Assembly: GCF_014698835.1 (NCBI RefSeq)
Contig: NZ_JACJTU010000002.1
Coordinates: forward strand, 62,001-126,000
Source of the DNA: Nostoc paludosum FACHB-159
Lineage (GTDB): Bacteria > Cyanobacteriota > Cyanobacteriia > Cyanobacteriales > Nostocaceae
Direction: 5' to 3'
DNA: 64,000 nt
Positions 38,091 through 46,639 of the stretch are shown one piece after another. How positions within the stretch are numbered: position 1 is the stretch's first letter; each line of letters opens with the position of its first letter. A program made the position numbers and the translations under genes. The notes under the pieces are model-generated. The model ran no database searches. It saw only the letters and a program-made list of their open reading frames with translations, and had not been told where the DNA came from.

Positions 38091-39448
38091 TTTTTTTTTT
38101 CGCTCAATTCATCAGTAAACTGTTCGATGTGGCGTTTACTGACATATTCCATAACCACAGATTGCTGGCGGAATCTGCTGGCGGTTGGTTCTTTTTCAAT
38201 TAGCGATCGCCGTAATAATGACTCCACAACTTCCAGTATTTTCGACTCTGCGTCTGTGGTTCTGAAATCATTTTTCAGTTGTGTCAAAGAAACATATTCC
38301 CGATGAAGCGCCAACCGATACATCACTTGTTTTTCCAATTCCGACAAGCGGTTAAATTGCGTATCTAAAAGCGTGCGAATATCTCCATAGACAGCGCTTG
38401 CTTCCTGAATTTCTCTTAAAAATTCTGTAATGTTATTGCTAAATAAGTCATAAACTGTAGTGGCAACTATCTTTAATGCTAAAGGGTTGCCAGAATATCT
38501 TGTGACTAGTTCTTCCAATTGTTCGTCAGTACAATTGCATCCTTTATCCTGCAAAATTTCTCTAGCTTCTTCTAAATTCAAACTAGATAATTGTAAAACT
38601 TTGACTGGCAGTTTTTTACCTTCTAGGGCAGCTACTTCTTTTGGTTTTTCCCGACTAGTTAGTAATAAACAACTATTATGTGATGCTTCTGCCACCTTTT
38701 TAAAAAAGTAGCCATAGTTTTCATACTCAGGTTCATATTCACCAGCCCATTCTTGAGTTTTGCCTTCGCCACTACGTAGCACTGATTCAACATTATCTAA
38801 AATCACTAGGCATCGATGTTTTCTTAAAGTATCAATTAGTAAAAGTATTTTGTTATTTTCACTAGCTGTTAAGTAATCTTCTGAATCATTAGGTAAAAAA
38901 CGTAAAAGTTGTGTGAGAATGTCATCTAATGGCGGAGTATTGCGGAGCGATCGCCAAATTAGATAATCAAACTCTCGCTGGATTTTTTTGGCAACTTTAG
39001 CCGCGATAACAGTCTTACCAATTCCACCCATTCCCAATACTGCTACTAACCGACACCGCAGTGAATCATTACCAACTATCCATTCCTCTAAATCTTGAAT
39101 TTCTCCTTCTCGACCCCGAAAACCCTCTACATCAACTGCTTCACCCCAGTCTTCTTTTGAAGAAATCACATTTTCGTGAATACCTTGATACTGAGCATAT
39201 AGCTTCTGTTTCAAGTCAGAAATTTTTTTATTACCGCTCCCTTCTATGCCTAATTTGCGGTAACTTTCTCCTAATCTTTTTCTCACCGCTGCTTGAGAAA
39301 TCTCCAGTTTCTCGGCAATTTCCGCACCAGAACAATTTTTCAATGCTAAAAATAAGGCATCTAGTTCTGCTTTCGTCACACCATGTCTAGTGGCGACTCC
39401 TGTAATGAAATCATCAGGAACCAAAAGTATATCCGCTGCGCTGTTCAT
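38063..39448 (-). CDS. HTH-NB-ARC STAND ATPase, frame ends just past an A10 tract
   Basis: 461 residues from ATG 39448 (GGAG 10 bases upstream; a TTG at 39484 is also in frame). The N-terminal ~75 residues hold a helix-turn-helix-like domain (AEIAEKLEISQAAVRKRLGE). NB-ARC follows: P-loop VLGMGGIGKTVIAAK, Walker B RCLVILDNVES, LLTSREKPKE and the SGNPLALKI motif. The end is a winged-helix region (LEKQVMYRLALHREYVS, LIEKEPTASRFRQQSVVMEY). After ELSEKK the frame runs into NWSLLTPTL and stops, while the adjacent frame continues into WD40 repeats. The truncated form would have an ATPase but no sensor. Confidence 0.85.
   Translation of the reverse strand: MNSAADILLVPDDFITGVATRHGVTKAELDALFLALKNCSGAEIAEKLEISQAAVRKRLGESYRKLGIEGSGNKKISDLKQKLYAQYQGIHENVISSKEDWGEAVDVEGFRGREGEIQDLEEWIVGNDSLRCRLVAVLGMGGIGKTVIAAKVAKKIQREFDYLIWRSLRNTPPLDDILTQLLRFLPNDSEDYLTASENNKILLLIDTLRKHRCLVILDNVESVLRSGEGKTQEWAGEYEPEYENYGYFFKKVAEASHNSCLLLTSREKPKEVAALEGKKLPVKVLQLSSLNLEEAREILQDKGCNCTDEQLEELVTRYSGNPLALKIVATTVYDLFSNNITEFLREIQEASAVYGDIRTLLDTQFNRLSELEKQVMYRLALHREYVSLTQLKNDFRTTDAESKILEVVESLLRRSLIEKEPTASRFRQQSVVMEYVSKRHIEQFTDELSEKKNWSLLTPTL
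38091..38100 (-). other. A10 homopolymer at the NB-ARC/WD40 frame switch
   Basis: On the coding strand the text is GAGCG, ten A, TTGGAG. With ten A the NB-ARC frame stops nine codons later; with eleven A it reads through into the WD40 repeats. A run this long can slip during transcription or replication. It is also a typical place for a sequencing length error. Confidence 0.75.
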
Positions 39449-39932
39449 CTGATCTAAGCTCCACACAATCTCAGCTCCACACAATATATTTGAGTTATCA
39501 GTATGTGAGAATATTTTCTTATAGCATGACTCTCAAGTTTAGAAAAGAGCTTTATTTAGCATTTTGCTAGATTTTACAGTAACTACACAATTGCATTACT
39601 AGTTCCTAGTTATGCTATTTCAGTTTCTCTTCAGTATTTTTCTATATTTTTATACCAAGAAATAAAAATATAGTCTATTTTTGTCTGAGCGAACGATCTA
39701 ATTAAAATCTTTTTTGTATAAAAATCTACTTATAGTATAACTTTTTATATCTATGTGAGACAAATTTAAGAAAAAACTATATATATATTTACAAACTCAG
39801 CTATTCACTAAAAAATATTCCTGATAAATACTTGCTTTTTTAATTTAGATATGGTTATCCTATATACTATATCTATATGTGAGGTATAGATATAGTCCTC
39901 AACTCAACAGCCAACATCAGGGGGCAACTAAC
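39449..39932. other. AT-rich divergent spacer with TATGTGAG motifs
   Basis: Divergent promoter region between the NB-ARC gene and the 39933 gene. It contains GTATGTGAGA (about 39499), TCTATGTGAGA (about 39751) and a perfect 12-bp inverted repeat with TATGTGAGG (39866-39896). No gene was seen. Confidence 0.5.
39866..39896. promoter_or_regulatory. Perfect 12-bp inverted repeat, possible operator
   Basis: ACTATATCTATA (39866-39877) and TATAGATATAGT (39885-39896) are exact complements with loop TGTGAGG. It is ~40 bases before the start of the next gene, fitting a repressor or activator site. Its AT-only stem makes a terminator unlikely. Confidence 0.5.
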
Positions 39933-40334
39933 ATGACTAGCTTCTCACGACTCCCAGACTTTCTCAGGAGTTCTAACGCCATCAAAACCGTCTTGAAAAT
40001 AGGAGGACAATCCCCAGAAACCTTACCGGCATTGAAACCACAAGAAAGAAGCAGCCCAGAAGTTTTAGTAAAACCCAAACATTTGTATGCAGTTGAGTTA
40101 CCGGCAGTTTTTTCTCACATAAATATTTTGCTTATTGAAACCTTATCGGAAACTCAACATGGCCAGTTAACTATTTCTAGTAAAAAGGGAAAATATGAAA
40201 CCATTGTAGAACTGGGCAGTCATATTAGCCACCGTCACAAGTTGAGTCAAGAAGAACTGCAAGAAATCCGACAATTACAAGAACATATTCTTGAAACCTG
40301 GATAGCTTGTAGGCATTTCCACAATCGGAAATAA
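39933..40334 (+). CDS. Hypothetical protein
   Basis: 133 residues from ATG 39933, chosen for the GGGGG run about ten bases upstream; a GTG at 39879 is in frame but overlaps the inverted repeat. The N-terminal half is polar and Pro/Glu-rich (KPQERSSPEVLVKPKH). The second half forms strand-helix structure ending in a long helix (SQEELQEIRQLQEHILETWI). No signal peptide or known domain was recognised. It is divergent from the NB-ARC gene, and its leader carries the palindrome at 39866. Confidence 0.55.
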   Translation: MTSFSRLPDFLRSSNAIKTVLKIGGQSPETLPALKPQERSSPEVLVKPKHLYAVELPAVFSHINILLIETLSETQHGQLTISSKKGKYETIVELGSHISHRHKLSQEELQEIRQLQEHILETWIACRHFHNRK

Positions 40335-40449
40335 TGCGCTACATCGCCACAGCTATCCACAGTTAAGAAGACTGTTAGCTTGGTGAAGTCATTAAATTCA
40401 ATATCTATTTTTCTGAAGACATTTGGCTTTTGATAAATGAGAAGTTTAC

Positions 40450-40483
40450 AAGCCGGTGGTGTATTCTTACACCCCGGCTTTTT
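40450..40483 (+). terminator. Rho-independent terminator
   Basis: AAGCCGGTGGTGTA and TACACCCCGGCTT pair with one bulge, followed by TTTTT within the stem end. It is ~115 bases after the stop of the 39933 gene. Confidence 0.8.
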
Positions 40484-40513
40484 GCTTAGGTTTTTTATCC
40501 CGGAGTAAATTCT

Positions 40514-40819
40514 ATGAACCCCAACAAACACAATGAAAGGTCTGTTGCTCAACTCCCATTTGAACAGAGGAAAGAAACTATGAAAACTGAGCGCACAAAT
40601 AACCACAATCCACTTTTAATTTTGACTGGGAAAGGACTGAAGTATTTAGTGTTGGCTTTGGCTGGTTTTGCGATCGCTTTTATTGTATTTCATGTTTTCG
40701 GTGCATTTTCTCTAGCTCAAAGCTTGCTATCTGTTGAAGTCTGGATCTGGTTTGTACGGGTTGCAGTCTTATTATTCTGTTTGTTTGCCATCGCTATGAT
40801 GTTTGAGTCTTGGCGTTGA
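40514..40819 (+). CDS. Small two-helix membrane protein
   Basis: 101 residues. A polar N-terminus (about 1-35) precedes two hydrophobic helices (YLVLALAGFAIAFIVFHVFG and VWIWFVRVAVLLFCLFAIAM). ATG 40514 has GGAG 8 bases upstream. A second in-frame ATG (40580) follows AGAGGAAAG and would give a 79-residue form, so the start is uncertain. Function unknown. It lies between two terminators with the next small gene downstream, perhaps as a two-gene unit. Confidence 0.55.
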   Translation: MNPNKHNERSVAQLPFEQRKETMKTERTNNHNPLLILTGKGLKYLVLALAGFAIAFIVFHVFGAFSLAQSLLSVEVWIWFVRVAVLLFCLFAIAMMFESWR

Positions 40820-40903
40820 TCCAAATTTACGGTATTGCTTGCTGATAATGCCTTTGGCTTATTTCGATTCAGTCAATAGTTTCAAATTACAGGGGGTTAT
40901 ATT

Positions 40904-41089
40904 ATGTCAGATAATGGCAACGGCATCAAAGGTGAAGTATTCTCACCAATTTTAGTAATCTTAGTTGCAGGATCGATATCTTTAGCAATTGTCAATAAAG
41001 ATAATCATCCTGCTTATTTCGATCTCGTGAAAATAGCAATGGTCTACAGTTTTGGCTTTGACAAATCTAAAGGTAAACCAAAAGACTAA
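40904..41089 (+). CDS. Small one-helix membrane protein
   Basis: 61 residues: short polar start, one hydrophobic segment (SPILVILVAGSISLAIV), then a soluble tail ending KSKGKPKD. RBS AGGGGG precedes ATG 40904. Followed by a terminator, so probably the end of a short operon with the 40514 gene. Function unknown. Confidence 0.55.
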   Translation: MSDNGNGIKGEVFSPILVILVAGSISLAIVNKDNHPAYFDLVKIAMVYSFGFDKSKGKPKD

Positions 41090-41143
41090 GCCAGAGGTAA
41101 AAGGGGACAAGGTAAAAGTTCCCCGTTGCCTTATTGTTGAGAT

Positions 41144-41193
41144 GGACAAGTTTTTCTCAAGTCCTAGTAATTAACTAAAACTTGTCCTTTTTT
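41144..41193 (+). terminator. Rho-independent terminator between convergent operons
   Basis: GGACAAGTTTTT and AAAACTTGTCC form a stem with a ~25-base loop, followed by a run of six T. It could serve the small membrane protein genes and, in reverse, cobI. Confidence 0.7.
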
Positions 41194-41226
41194 CACCTGA
41201 GTTTTTCATCCAATCAAATGGGAGTC

Positions 41227-41931
41227 TTATAGTCGATTCTTAGTTGGGATTACAATCATTGCAAAATACGGTACTTGTGCGGCATCGACTTCATCTAAGG
41301 GTAGAATGCGTTGCTGTGTCATTGTTGCTCGCTCAATATATCTTGCCCGCGATGCCAGACCTAATTTATGCAGAACGTCCCGCACTTTGGTAAAATGACG
41401 ACCTAGTTTCATAATTGCCGCTGCATCGGTCATTAACAATTGTGTGGTCAGTTCTTCTGCTGGCAGTGGGGCAGGCAGGACTGTGAGAATATCATTGTAG
41501 TAGGTGAAAGGTACACCCAAAGCTACTGGGCAAGCCATGAGTGAGGAAACTCCGGGGACAACTTCTGTTTGATACTCGTCACATAATCGGGTGAACAGGT
41601 ACATGAAGGAGCCATAGAAAAAGGGGTCGCCCTCACACAGCACCACGACATCTCGACCGGCTGCTAAATGAGCGGCGATTGGTTCAACTTCTTTGTCGTA
41701 AATAGACTTGGCTTTTTCTGGTTCTAAGGCGCGGGGGAGGTGAAATAACACCTCGATTTGATCCCCGGTGAGATACTGCGCCACGATTCCCCTAGCAATA
41801 CTCTCACGATCTGTAGCTGATTGATAGGCTACCACAGGAGCCGCACGTAATAGCCGCAGCGCCTTGAGGGTCAATAATTCTGGATCGCCCGGGCCGACAC
41901 CAATTCCATAAAGACGACCTTTAGTATTCAT
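41227..41931 (-). CDS. cobI: Precorrin-2 C(20)-methyltransferase
   Basis: 234 residues. A SAM-dependent methyltransferase that adds the C20 methyl in cobalamin synthesis. The start LYGIGVGPGDPELLTLKALR is the CobI/CbiL signature. VLCEGDPFFYGSFMYLFTRL and VPGVSSLMACPVALGVPF are further tetrapyrrole-methylase motifs. It starts within the stop of cobH (TAATG, sharing one A), a sign of translational coupling. Last gene of the cobG-cobH-cobI set. Confidence 0.93.
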   Translation of the reverse strand: MNTKGRLYGIGVGPGDPELLTLKALRLLRAAPVVAYQSATDRESIARGIVAQYLTGDQIEVLFHLPRALEPEKAKSIYDKEVEPIAAHLAAGRDVVVLCEGDPFFYGSFMYLFTRLCDEYQTEVVPGVSSLMACPVALGVPFTYYNDILTVLPAPLPAEELTTQLLMTDAAAIMKLGRHFTKVRDVLHKLGLASRARYIERATMTQQRILPLDEVDAAQVPYFAMIVIPTKNRL

Positions 41932-42557
41932 TATTCTTCCTCCGTTGCCAAGGCGTTAACTGCGGCGGCGGCGATCGCACTACCGCCGCGCCGACCGTGT
42001 AATGTTAAAAATGGTACATTTCTGCTGTCTGCTGCCAATGCGGCTTTTGATTCGGCTGCACCGACAAAACCGACTGGAAAGCCTAATATTATAGCAGGCT
42101 TTGGCGCTCCTTCATCAAGCATTTCTAATAATCTGAATAGGGCGGTGGGGGCATTGCCAATTGCTACTACTGAGTTTTCGAGGTGCGATCGCCATAATTC
42201 TAAAGCTGCTGCTGACCTTGTAGTATCCAGACTTTTAGCAATATCTGGCACTTCCGGATAGTTGAGGGTACAGATAACTTGATTATTTGCAGATAAGCGC
42301 CGCCTGGTTACACCTTCAGCAACCATACGGCAATCGCAGAGAATGGTTGCTCCTGCGGCTAGCGCTGCCCTTGCAGATTGCACTGCTGTGGGTGAATATC
42401 CCAAATCAGTGACGATATCCGTCATTCCACAGGCATGGATGAGACGTACTGCAACTTTCGCTACATCTGGCGGGAGCACATCTAGGTTGGCTTCTGACCG
42501 GATGATGGCGAAGGAATTGCGGTAAATTTCGTTGGCGTCTCGGATGTAGTCGGGCAT
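41931..42557 (-). CDS. cobH: Precorrin-8X methylmutase
   Basis: 208 residues. It moves a methyl from C11 to C12 to form hydrogenobyrinate. It begins DYIRDANEIYRNSFAIIRSE, has VRLIHACGMTD (the catalytic-His region of CobH/CbiC), NAPTALFRLLE and the ending IILGFPVGFVGAAESKAAL. Overlaps cobI by one base. About 195 bp, including a palindromic repeat, separate it from cobG upstream. Confidence 0.95.
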   Translation of the reverse strand: MPDYIRDANEIYRNSFAIIRSEANLDVLPPDVAKVAVRLIHACGMTDIVTDLGYSPTAVQSARAALAAGATILCDCRMVAEGVTRRRLSANNQVICTLNYPEVPDIAKSLDTTRSAAALELWRSHLENSVVAIGNAPTALFRLLEMLDEGAPKPAIILGFPVGFVGAAESKAALAADSRNVPFLTLHGRRGGSAIAAAAVNALATEEE

Positions 42558-42658
42558 TCAATTTGGGATTTTAGATTTTGGATTTTGGATTTACTGGTGA
42601 TAAATATTTTTTCACGCAGAGGAGCCAGTGCGTCCTTGCGGTTTCCGGACTTGTTCGC

Positions 42659-42686
42659 GAAGCGTCTCGTTCGCTCTTAGCGTCTC
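42659..42686. repeat. 28-bp palindromic repeat copy inside the cob operon
   Basis: The segment is the reverse complement of 26374-26401 in the second MITE-like element. It sits in the cobG-cobH spacer, where it and the flanking CTCGTAGAGAAGAG can form hairpins. It may affect expression of the downstream genes. Confidence 0.65.
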
Positions 42687-42751
42687 GTAGAGAAGAGAAG
42701 CATCTGGCGTCGCGCACAGAGAGTTAGAGATTTAAATGGGGTTGAGGTGGG

Positions 42752-44140
42752 TTAATGGGTTGGGGAACTTTGGCGCGATATTTTATACATTTCTAAGATT
42801 TGCTCTATTAATGGAGGTAGTTCGGGGAAGGTGACATATCGGTATAGTTCGCGGCCAAATTTATGGCTGCTGTTGGTGTCAGCTAGATAAACGTGATAGG
42901 CTTCAACTGTTTGATTGTCTGCCTCAAGGTTGACACCGAGTAGGGTGATGTCACCTTGGCTATGTTGGGCGCAGGATTTTTGGCAGCCAGTAAAATGGAT
43001 ATTAATTGGGTGTTCGAGACTGACGCGATTTTCAAGATATTCTGCCAAAGCCAATGCATGACTTTTGGTGTCGGTGGCAGAAGCGGCACAACCTTTGTTA
43101 CCAGAACAAGCAATTAATGAACTCTTGATATTGGTGGCTGAGGAATCTAATCCTAAAAAAGTAATTTGATTTTGGACATCGGTAAGATTTTGCTGAGGAA
43201 TATTTGTTAGGAGTAAATTCTGCCAAGGGGTTAACCTGATTTCACTGCCGTATTTTGCTGCTAAATCCGCTAAACCCCGCATTTGTCCGCTCTCTACTCG
43301 TCCAAGAGGTAAGACAACACCGATGTAAAATAATCCTTGCTGACGTTGGGGATGGATGCCAAGATGCTGATAGTTAGGATCTATTTTTTGTGGAACTGAG
43401 TATGTTTCACTGCGCGAAAGAGGAAAAGGTAGACGTTGCTGAACTTGCTGAAGATAATTTTCACAACTCAAAGTATTTAATAAATCTCTCAAACGTAGCC
43501 GACGCTGATTATTTATATCAGTATGATTTAGATAAACATCTGCTAAAGCTGCTAAGACGGGTAAACAATCATCTGGTGTTAACAAAATTTTCGTATCGCT
43601 TGGTGGTTGTCCCTTTGCGCCTGTACAAAGATGGAGGCGAAAGTAAACATTACCATCAATTAAGACAGCGGCAAATAGGATATCATTTAGGCGATCGCTC
43701 ACTTTAACTATCCCACCACCATCAAAGCAAACGCTAAATTTTGCCGAAAGTGCTGATAACGCCGGATGTGCAGCAATATAGTTATCCCAAGCTCGAACAA
43801 AAGGACGAGTGTCAATTAATTCTTGGGGATCGATACCAGCTGTTGGGCTGGTCATAATATTTCGGATGTGGTCTACAACGCTATTGCGAGAACCGAGTCC
43901 TATATCCTGTAGGTGATTAAGAACTTCAGAATTGATAAGAGTGCGGATTTCGCGGATTTGCAGGTTAGCTCGATTAGTCACATCCACATAGCCGCCGCCA
44001 TACTGTTCTGCTATATCTGCGATCGCGCGGCACTGTTCGCTATTGATAATCCCGCCTGGGATTCTTATGCGAGATAGTATACCATCTTCGGCGGGTGTAG
44101 GATAGAACAAGCCAGGACAAGTGGCAAAAAAAGAAAGCAA
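42752..44140 (-). CDS. cobG: Precorrin-3B synthase (CobG)
   Basis: CobG is an oxygen-dependent enzyme with an iron-sulfur centre and siroheme-reductase fold. Motifs are PGGIINSEQCRAIADIAEQY, NRANLQIRE, CSGNKGCAASATDTKSHA and FTGCQKSCAQHSQGDITLLG, the last two supplying cluster cysteines. The frame is open further upstream to 44266, but those codons lie in the cobalamin riboswitch. I place the start at TTG 44140, which has GGGGAAGGAG seven bases upstream and gives 462 residues beginning LLSFFATCPGLFYPTPAEDG. CobG marks the aerobic route of ring contraction. Confidence 0.88.
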   Translation of the reverse strand: MLSFFATCPGLFYPTPAEDGILSRIRIPGGIINSEQCRAIADIAEQYGGGYVDVTNRANLQIREIRTLINSEVLNHLQDIGLGSRNSVVDHIRNIMTSPTAGIDPQELIDTRPFVRAWDNYIAAHPALSALSAKFSVCFDGGGIVKVSDRLNDILFAAVLIDGNVYFRLHLCTGAKGQPPSDTKILLTPDDCLPVLAALADVYLNHTDINNQRRLRLRDLLNTLSCENYLQQVQQRLPFPLSRSETYSVPQKIDPNYQHLGIHPQRQQGLFYIGVVLPLGRVESGQMRGLADLAAKYGSEIRLTPWQNLLLTNIPQQNLTDVQNQITFLGLDSSATNIKSSLIACSGNKGCAASATDTKSHALALAEYLENRVSLEHPINIHFTGCQKSCAQHSQGDITLLGVNLEADNQTVEAYHVYLADTNSSHKFGRELYRYVTFPELPPLIEQILEMYKISRQSSPTH

Positions 44141-44833
44141 ACTGAGAACTCCTTCCCCGTGCAACGCAGGGAGTAGATGGTGAGTTATGTCTTGAGGACA
44201 CCTTGAGAGTTGGCATTCTGACTTAGGCGATCCCATCACAGTTGCGGCACAGTCCCAGAATTCCACCGGAGTTTCCCAACTTCAAGTTTTAGTAATTTAG
44301 CATGAGAAGGCAGTCAGTAAGTTGAAGACTTCATATTTTGCATCAACCTGATTTGTGTGGGTGGGGATACACCGGATGGGGAAGTAGTGGAGTTGCTCTC
44401 GATGATGTGGTGGTTTGCGGCTGTGAGAAATGGTAAATATTTTGTTTTGCTGTGCCTGTTCTAAATTTTGAAAGTTGAAAGCAGTGTTCTTTTAACTAGT
44501 TTATACACAATTAATACTGAATTTTTATTAACTGTCTTAACTGTCTCAATTAATTTGCTTAACTGTCTTAACTGTCCTTGTTATTTTGCTTAAATTTTAA
44601 GAATATGTATGAGTGTAGTCAATGTAGTAAAAAAGCTGTTTATTTACTAATAGCTGCTACCAGCAAAAGTCATGAAACAATACACTTTCTTTAAGAACGT
44701 TAATAGTATTAACTAACTTCAAGAATCAAGTTTAACAAGCATACCCAAAAGCTTGTTAAAAGGTAAATCTTTCTGCAAACAACTTTGTCATTGTTGGGTA
44801 ACTAATTTTCTTATTTCAAATCAGGAGTGAAAT
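44141..44833. other. Divergent spacer with the cobG leader and AACTGTC repeats
   Basis: Contains the cobalamin riboswitch on the minus strand. Near 44519-44580 there is a direct repeat of TTAACTGTCTTAACTGTC units in AT-rich sequence. No gene was seen between the riboswitch and the 44834 gene. Confidence 0.5.
44198..44328 (-). promoter_or_regulatory. Cobalamin riboswitch in the cobG leader
   Basis: The minus strand reads TTGGGAAACTCCGGTGGAAT, then GGGACTGTGCCGCAACTGTGA, then AAGTCAGAATGCC in order. These are the GGGAA...GGTG...CGCAACTGTGA core and the AGTCAGAAxxCC segment of B12-sensing riboswitches. The 5' limit (~44328, around TGACTGCC) is approximate. It ends ~60 bases before the proposed cobG start, so B12 should repress the cob genes through it. 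Confidence 0.88.
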
Positions 44834-45085
44834 ATGCAATTATCAGATTTGGCTAACTTTTTGGCAATTCTTACAATTGTAGATTCTGATAGTAAAATCG
44901 CTGAATATACTGTAAAACTGGCACAAGCCGATACAGTAGCCAACACTGGAGACACAGATACTACAGTTCTAAAGGAAATCAAAAAGCATTTACCCGAATT
45001 GCAAAAAGAGCTAGATGCCGTTCAACAAAATAAATTGGAACTTAAAGAAAAAGTTATCAAGAAAATTTTGACCCCAGACAAATAG
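44834..45085 (+). CDS. Small acidic helical protein, function unknown
   Basis: 83 residues from ATG 44834 with a clear RBS (CAGGAG). The first 30 residues are weakly hydrophobic (LSDLANFLAILTIVDSDSKI); the rest is a charged helix (LKEIKKHLPELQKELDAVQQ) with coiled-coil character. No named family was recognised. It lies between the cob operon and the protease cluster. Confidence 0.55.
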   Translation: MQLSDLANFLAILTIVDSDSKIAEYTVKLAQADTVANTGDTDTTVLKEIKKHLPELQKELDAVQQNKLELKEKVIKKILTPDK

Positions 45086-45105
45086 ACTATTAACGAATTA
45101 CTTTT

Positions 45106-45133
45106 CTCAGCTTGTCTATAAGAACAAGCTGAG
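45106..45133 (+). terminator. Perfect 10-bp hairpin after the 44834 gene
   Basis: CTCAGCTTGT and ACAAGCTGAG are exact complements around an 8-base loop, 20 bases after the stop. CTTTT lies on the 5' side and no T-run follows, so it may terminate mainly from the opposite strand or stabilise the transcript. Confidence 0.5.
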
Positions 45134-45289
45134 GAACTGCTAATTAAAAAGATATAGCAAAAGCTAGCTATGCTGGAGGCAGTTCCCGTAAGCGTTGCCC
45201 CAGGCTAGGCGGAATATAAAACTATTGCTATTGCTAGCATTCACGCTTTGAAAAGCATTTTTGGCTTTGCTACTGAATTCTGCTGTAAA

Positions 45290-46423
45290 TTACCTCTGAG
45301 ATATAGCAGCTCGTAAGCTGTAAGTACCGGATTCTCCGGCTTCAAAAGTGTTAGCTAACAGATAATAGACACCATCTTCTGGTAAAGTGACAGTCAATCG
45401 AGCATTAAAATCCTTTGGGGAAATATCATCATTTGCGGCTATTAGCTTTTCTTTAGCGGGAAGCAGCAAGTACAAATGAGGGTCTATTTGCTGACTATCC
45501 ATCTCAATAGTTATTTGTTGACCTGCTTTACCTTCAAATACATAAGTGTGAAAATAGCTGTTGTTTGGTAAAGTGCGATCGCCATTTTTTAAACTTGCTT
45601 CTAAAACTTGACCATTCAAAGGTAAATCTGTCTCTTGACTATTACGAGGTTGTTGACGCTCACTTGCTAACTGAGCATTACCTTTTTCTACAGCTACTAA
45701 AAAAGGCTGAATTAATTCTGTAGGTATTGCAAAACTAATACCAATAAATCTTTTAATTTCGGTATCATTAAAAATAGCACTATTCACACCAATTACTTGC
45801 CCATCAGAATTGAGCAGTGGCCCTCCGGAATTACCAGGATTTACAGCTGCATCATGTTGAATTAAACCCAATTTTGGATCGATGCGACTGATAATACCAT
45901 AAGTCAAAGTATTTTGTAATTCGAGACTTAGGGGAGTACCAATAGCATAGACGGATTGACCGACTCGTGCTGAACCTGGTGAAGCCAAACGCAGGTATGG
46001 TAGATTTTTTTGATTGCGAATTTTGAGTGCAGCTAAATCTAAACCATCAGTTCCAAAACCAACCACATCAGCTACAACTTGTTTACCATCAGCCAGTACT
46101 ATTGCAACAGTTTTAGAACTATCTTGGACAACGTGAGCATTAGTTAAAACCAGACCATCTGGGCTGACAATAAAACCACTACCATGTCCGAAACCAGTGG
46201 CGATCGCCACTACAGATTTACTAGCTTTTTCATATAGCTGAATCCGTTTTTGTTCTTCCGAATTGTCTGCTATAATTAGACTTGATTTTGTTTTTACAGT
46301 TTTTTCACCTAGCAAATTTTGCTTATTTATCTGATAGTTATCAGCAACAGCAGTTAGTTGATAACCAAATAAACTACTAACAAAAATTCCCGCGATCGCA
46401 GTTGTTAAAAATTTCCTCTTCAT
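45290..46423 (-). CDS. Secreted trypsin-like (HhoA/Deg-type) serine protease with C-terminal PPC-like domain
   Basis: 377 residues with a signal peptide (RKFLTTAIAGIFVSSLFGYQ). Catalytic triad: His97 (LTNAHVV), Asp129 (GLDLAAL) and Ser199 (NPGNSGGPL). Residues ~268-375 form a bacterial pre-peptidase C-terminal-like domain (DRTLPNNSYFHTYVFEGKAG, GVYYLLANTFEAGESGTYSL) in place of the PDZ domain of Deg proteases. It is probably periplasmic or extracellular. It lies 3' of two double-protease/TPR genes on the same strand, 217 bp from the nearest, and could be part of the same secreted set. Confidence 0.88.
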   Translation of the reverse strand: MKRKFLTTAIAGIFVSSLFGYQLTAVADNYQINKQNLLGEKTVKTKSSLIIADNSEEQKRIQLYEKASKSVVAIATGFGHGSGFIVSPDGLVLTNAHVVQDSSKTVAIVLADGKQVVADVVGFGTDGLDLAALKIRNQKNLPYLRLASPGSARVGQSVYAIGTPLSLELQNTLTYGIISRIDPKLGLIQHDAAVNPGNSGGPLLNSDGQVIGVNSAIFNDTEIKRFIGISFAIPTELIQPFLVAVEKGNAQLASERQQPRNSQETDLPLNGQVLEASLKNGDRTLPNNSYFHTYVFEGKAGQQITIEMDSQQIDPHLYLLLPAKEKLIAANDDISPKDFNARLTVTLPEDGVYYLLANTFEAGESGTYSLRAAISQR

Positions 46424-46639
46424 TTTCCAATCATCCTTAATAAATACAATAACCAGAGTAACAATACAAATCCGCTAATCTCTTCTTTGCGCCTCTGCGC
46501 CTCTGCGTGAGACATCAAATATTCAACTAATAAGCATCTTATTCTAATTCACCAAACCAACTGGGAATTTGAGAATAAATTCTTCAACATCAAAAAAATC
46601 GCCATTTAGGTGAAATTTTTCTCAACATAAGAACCCCTC

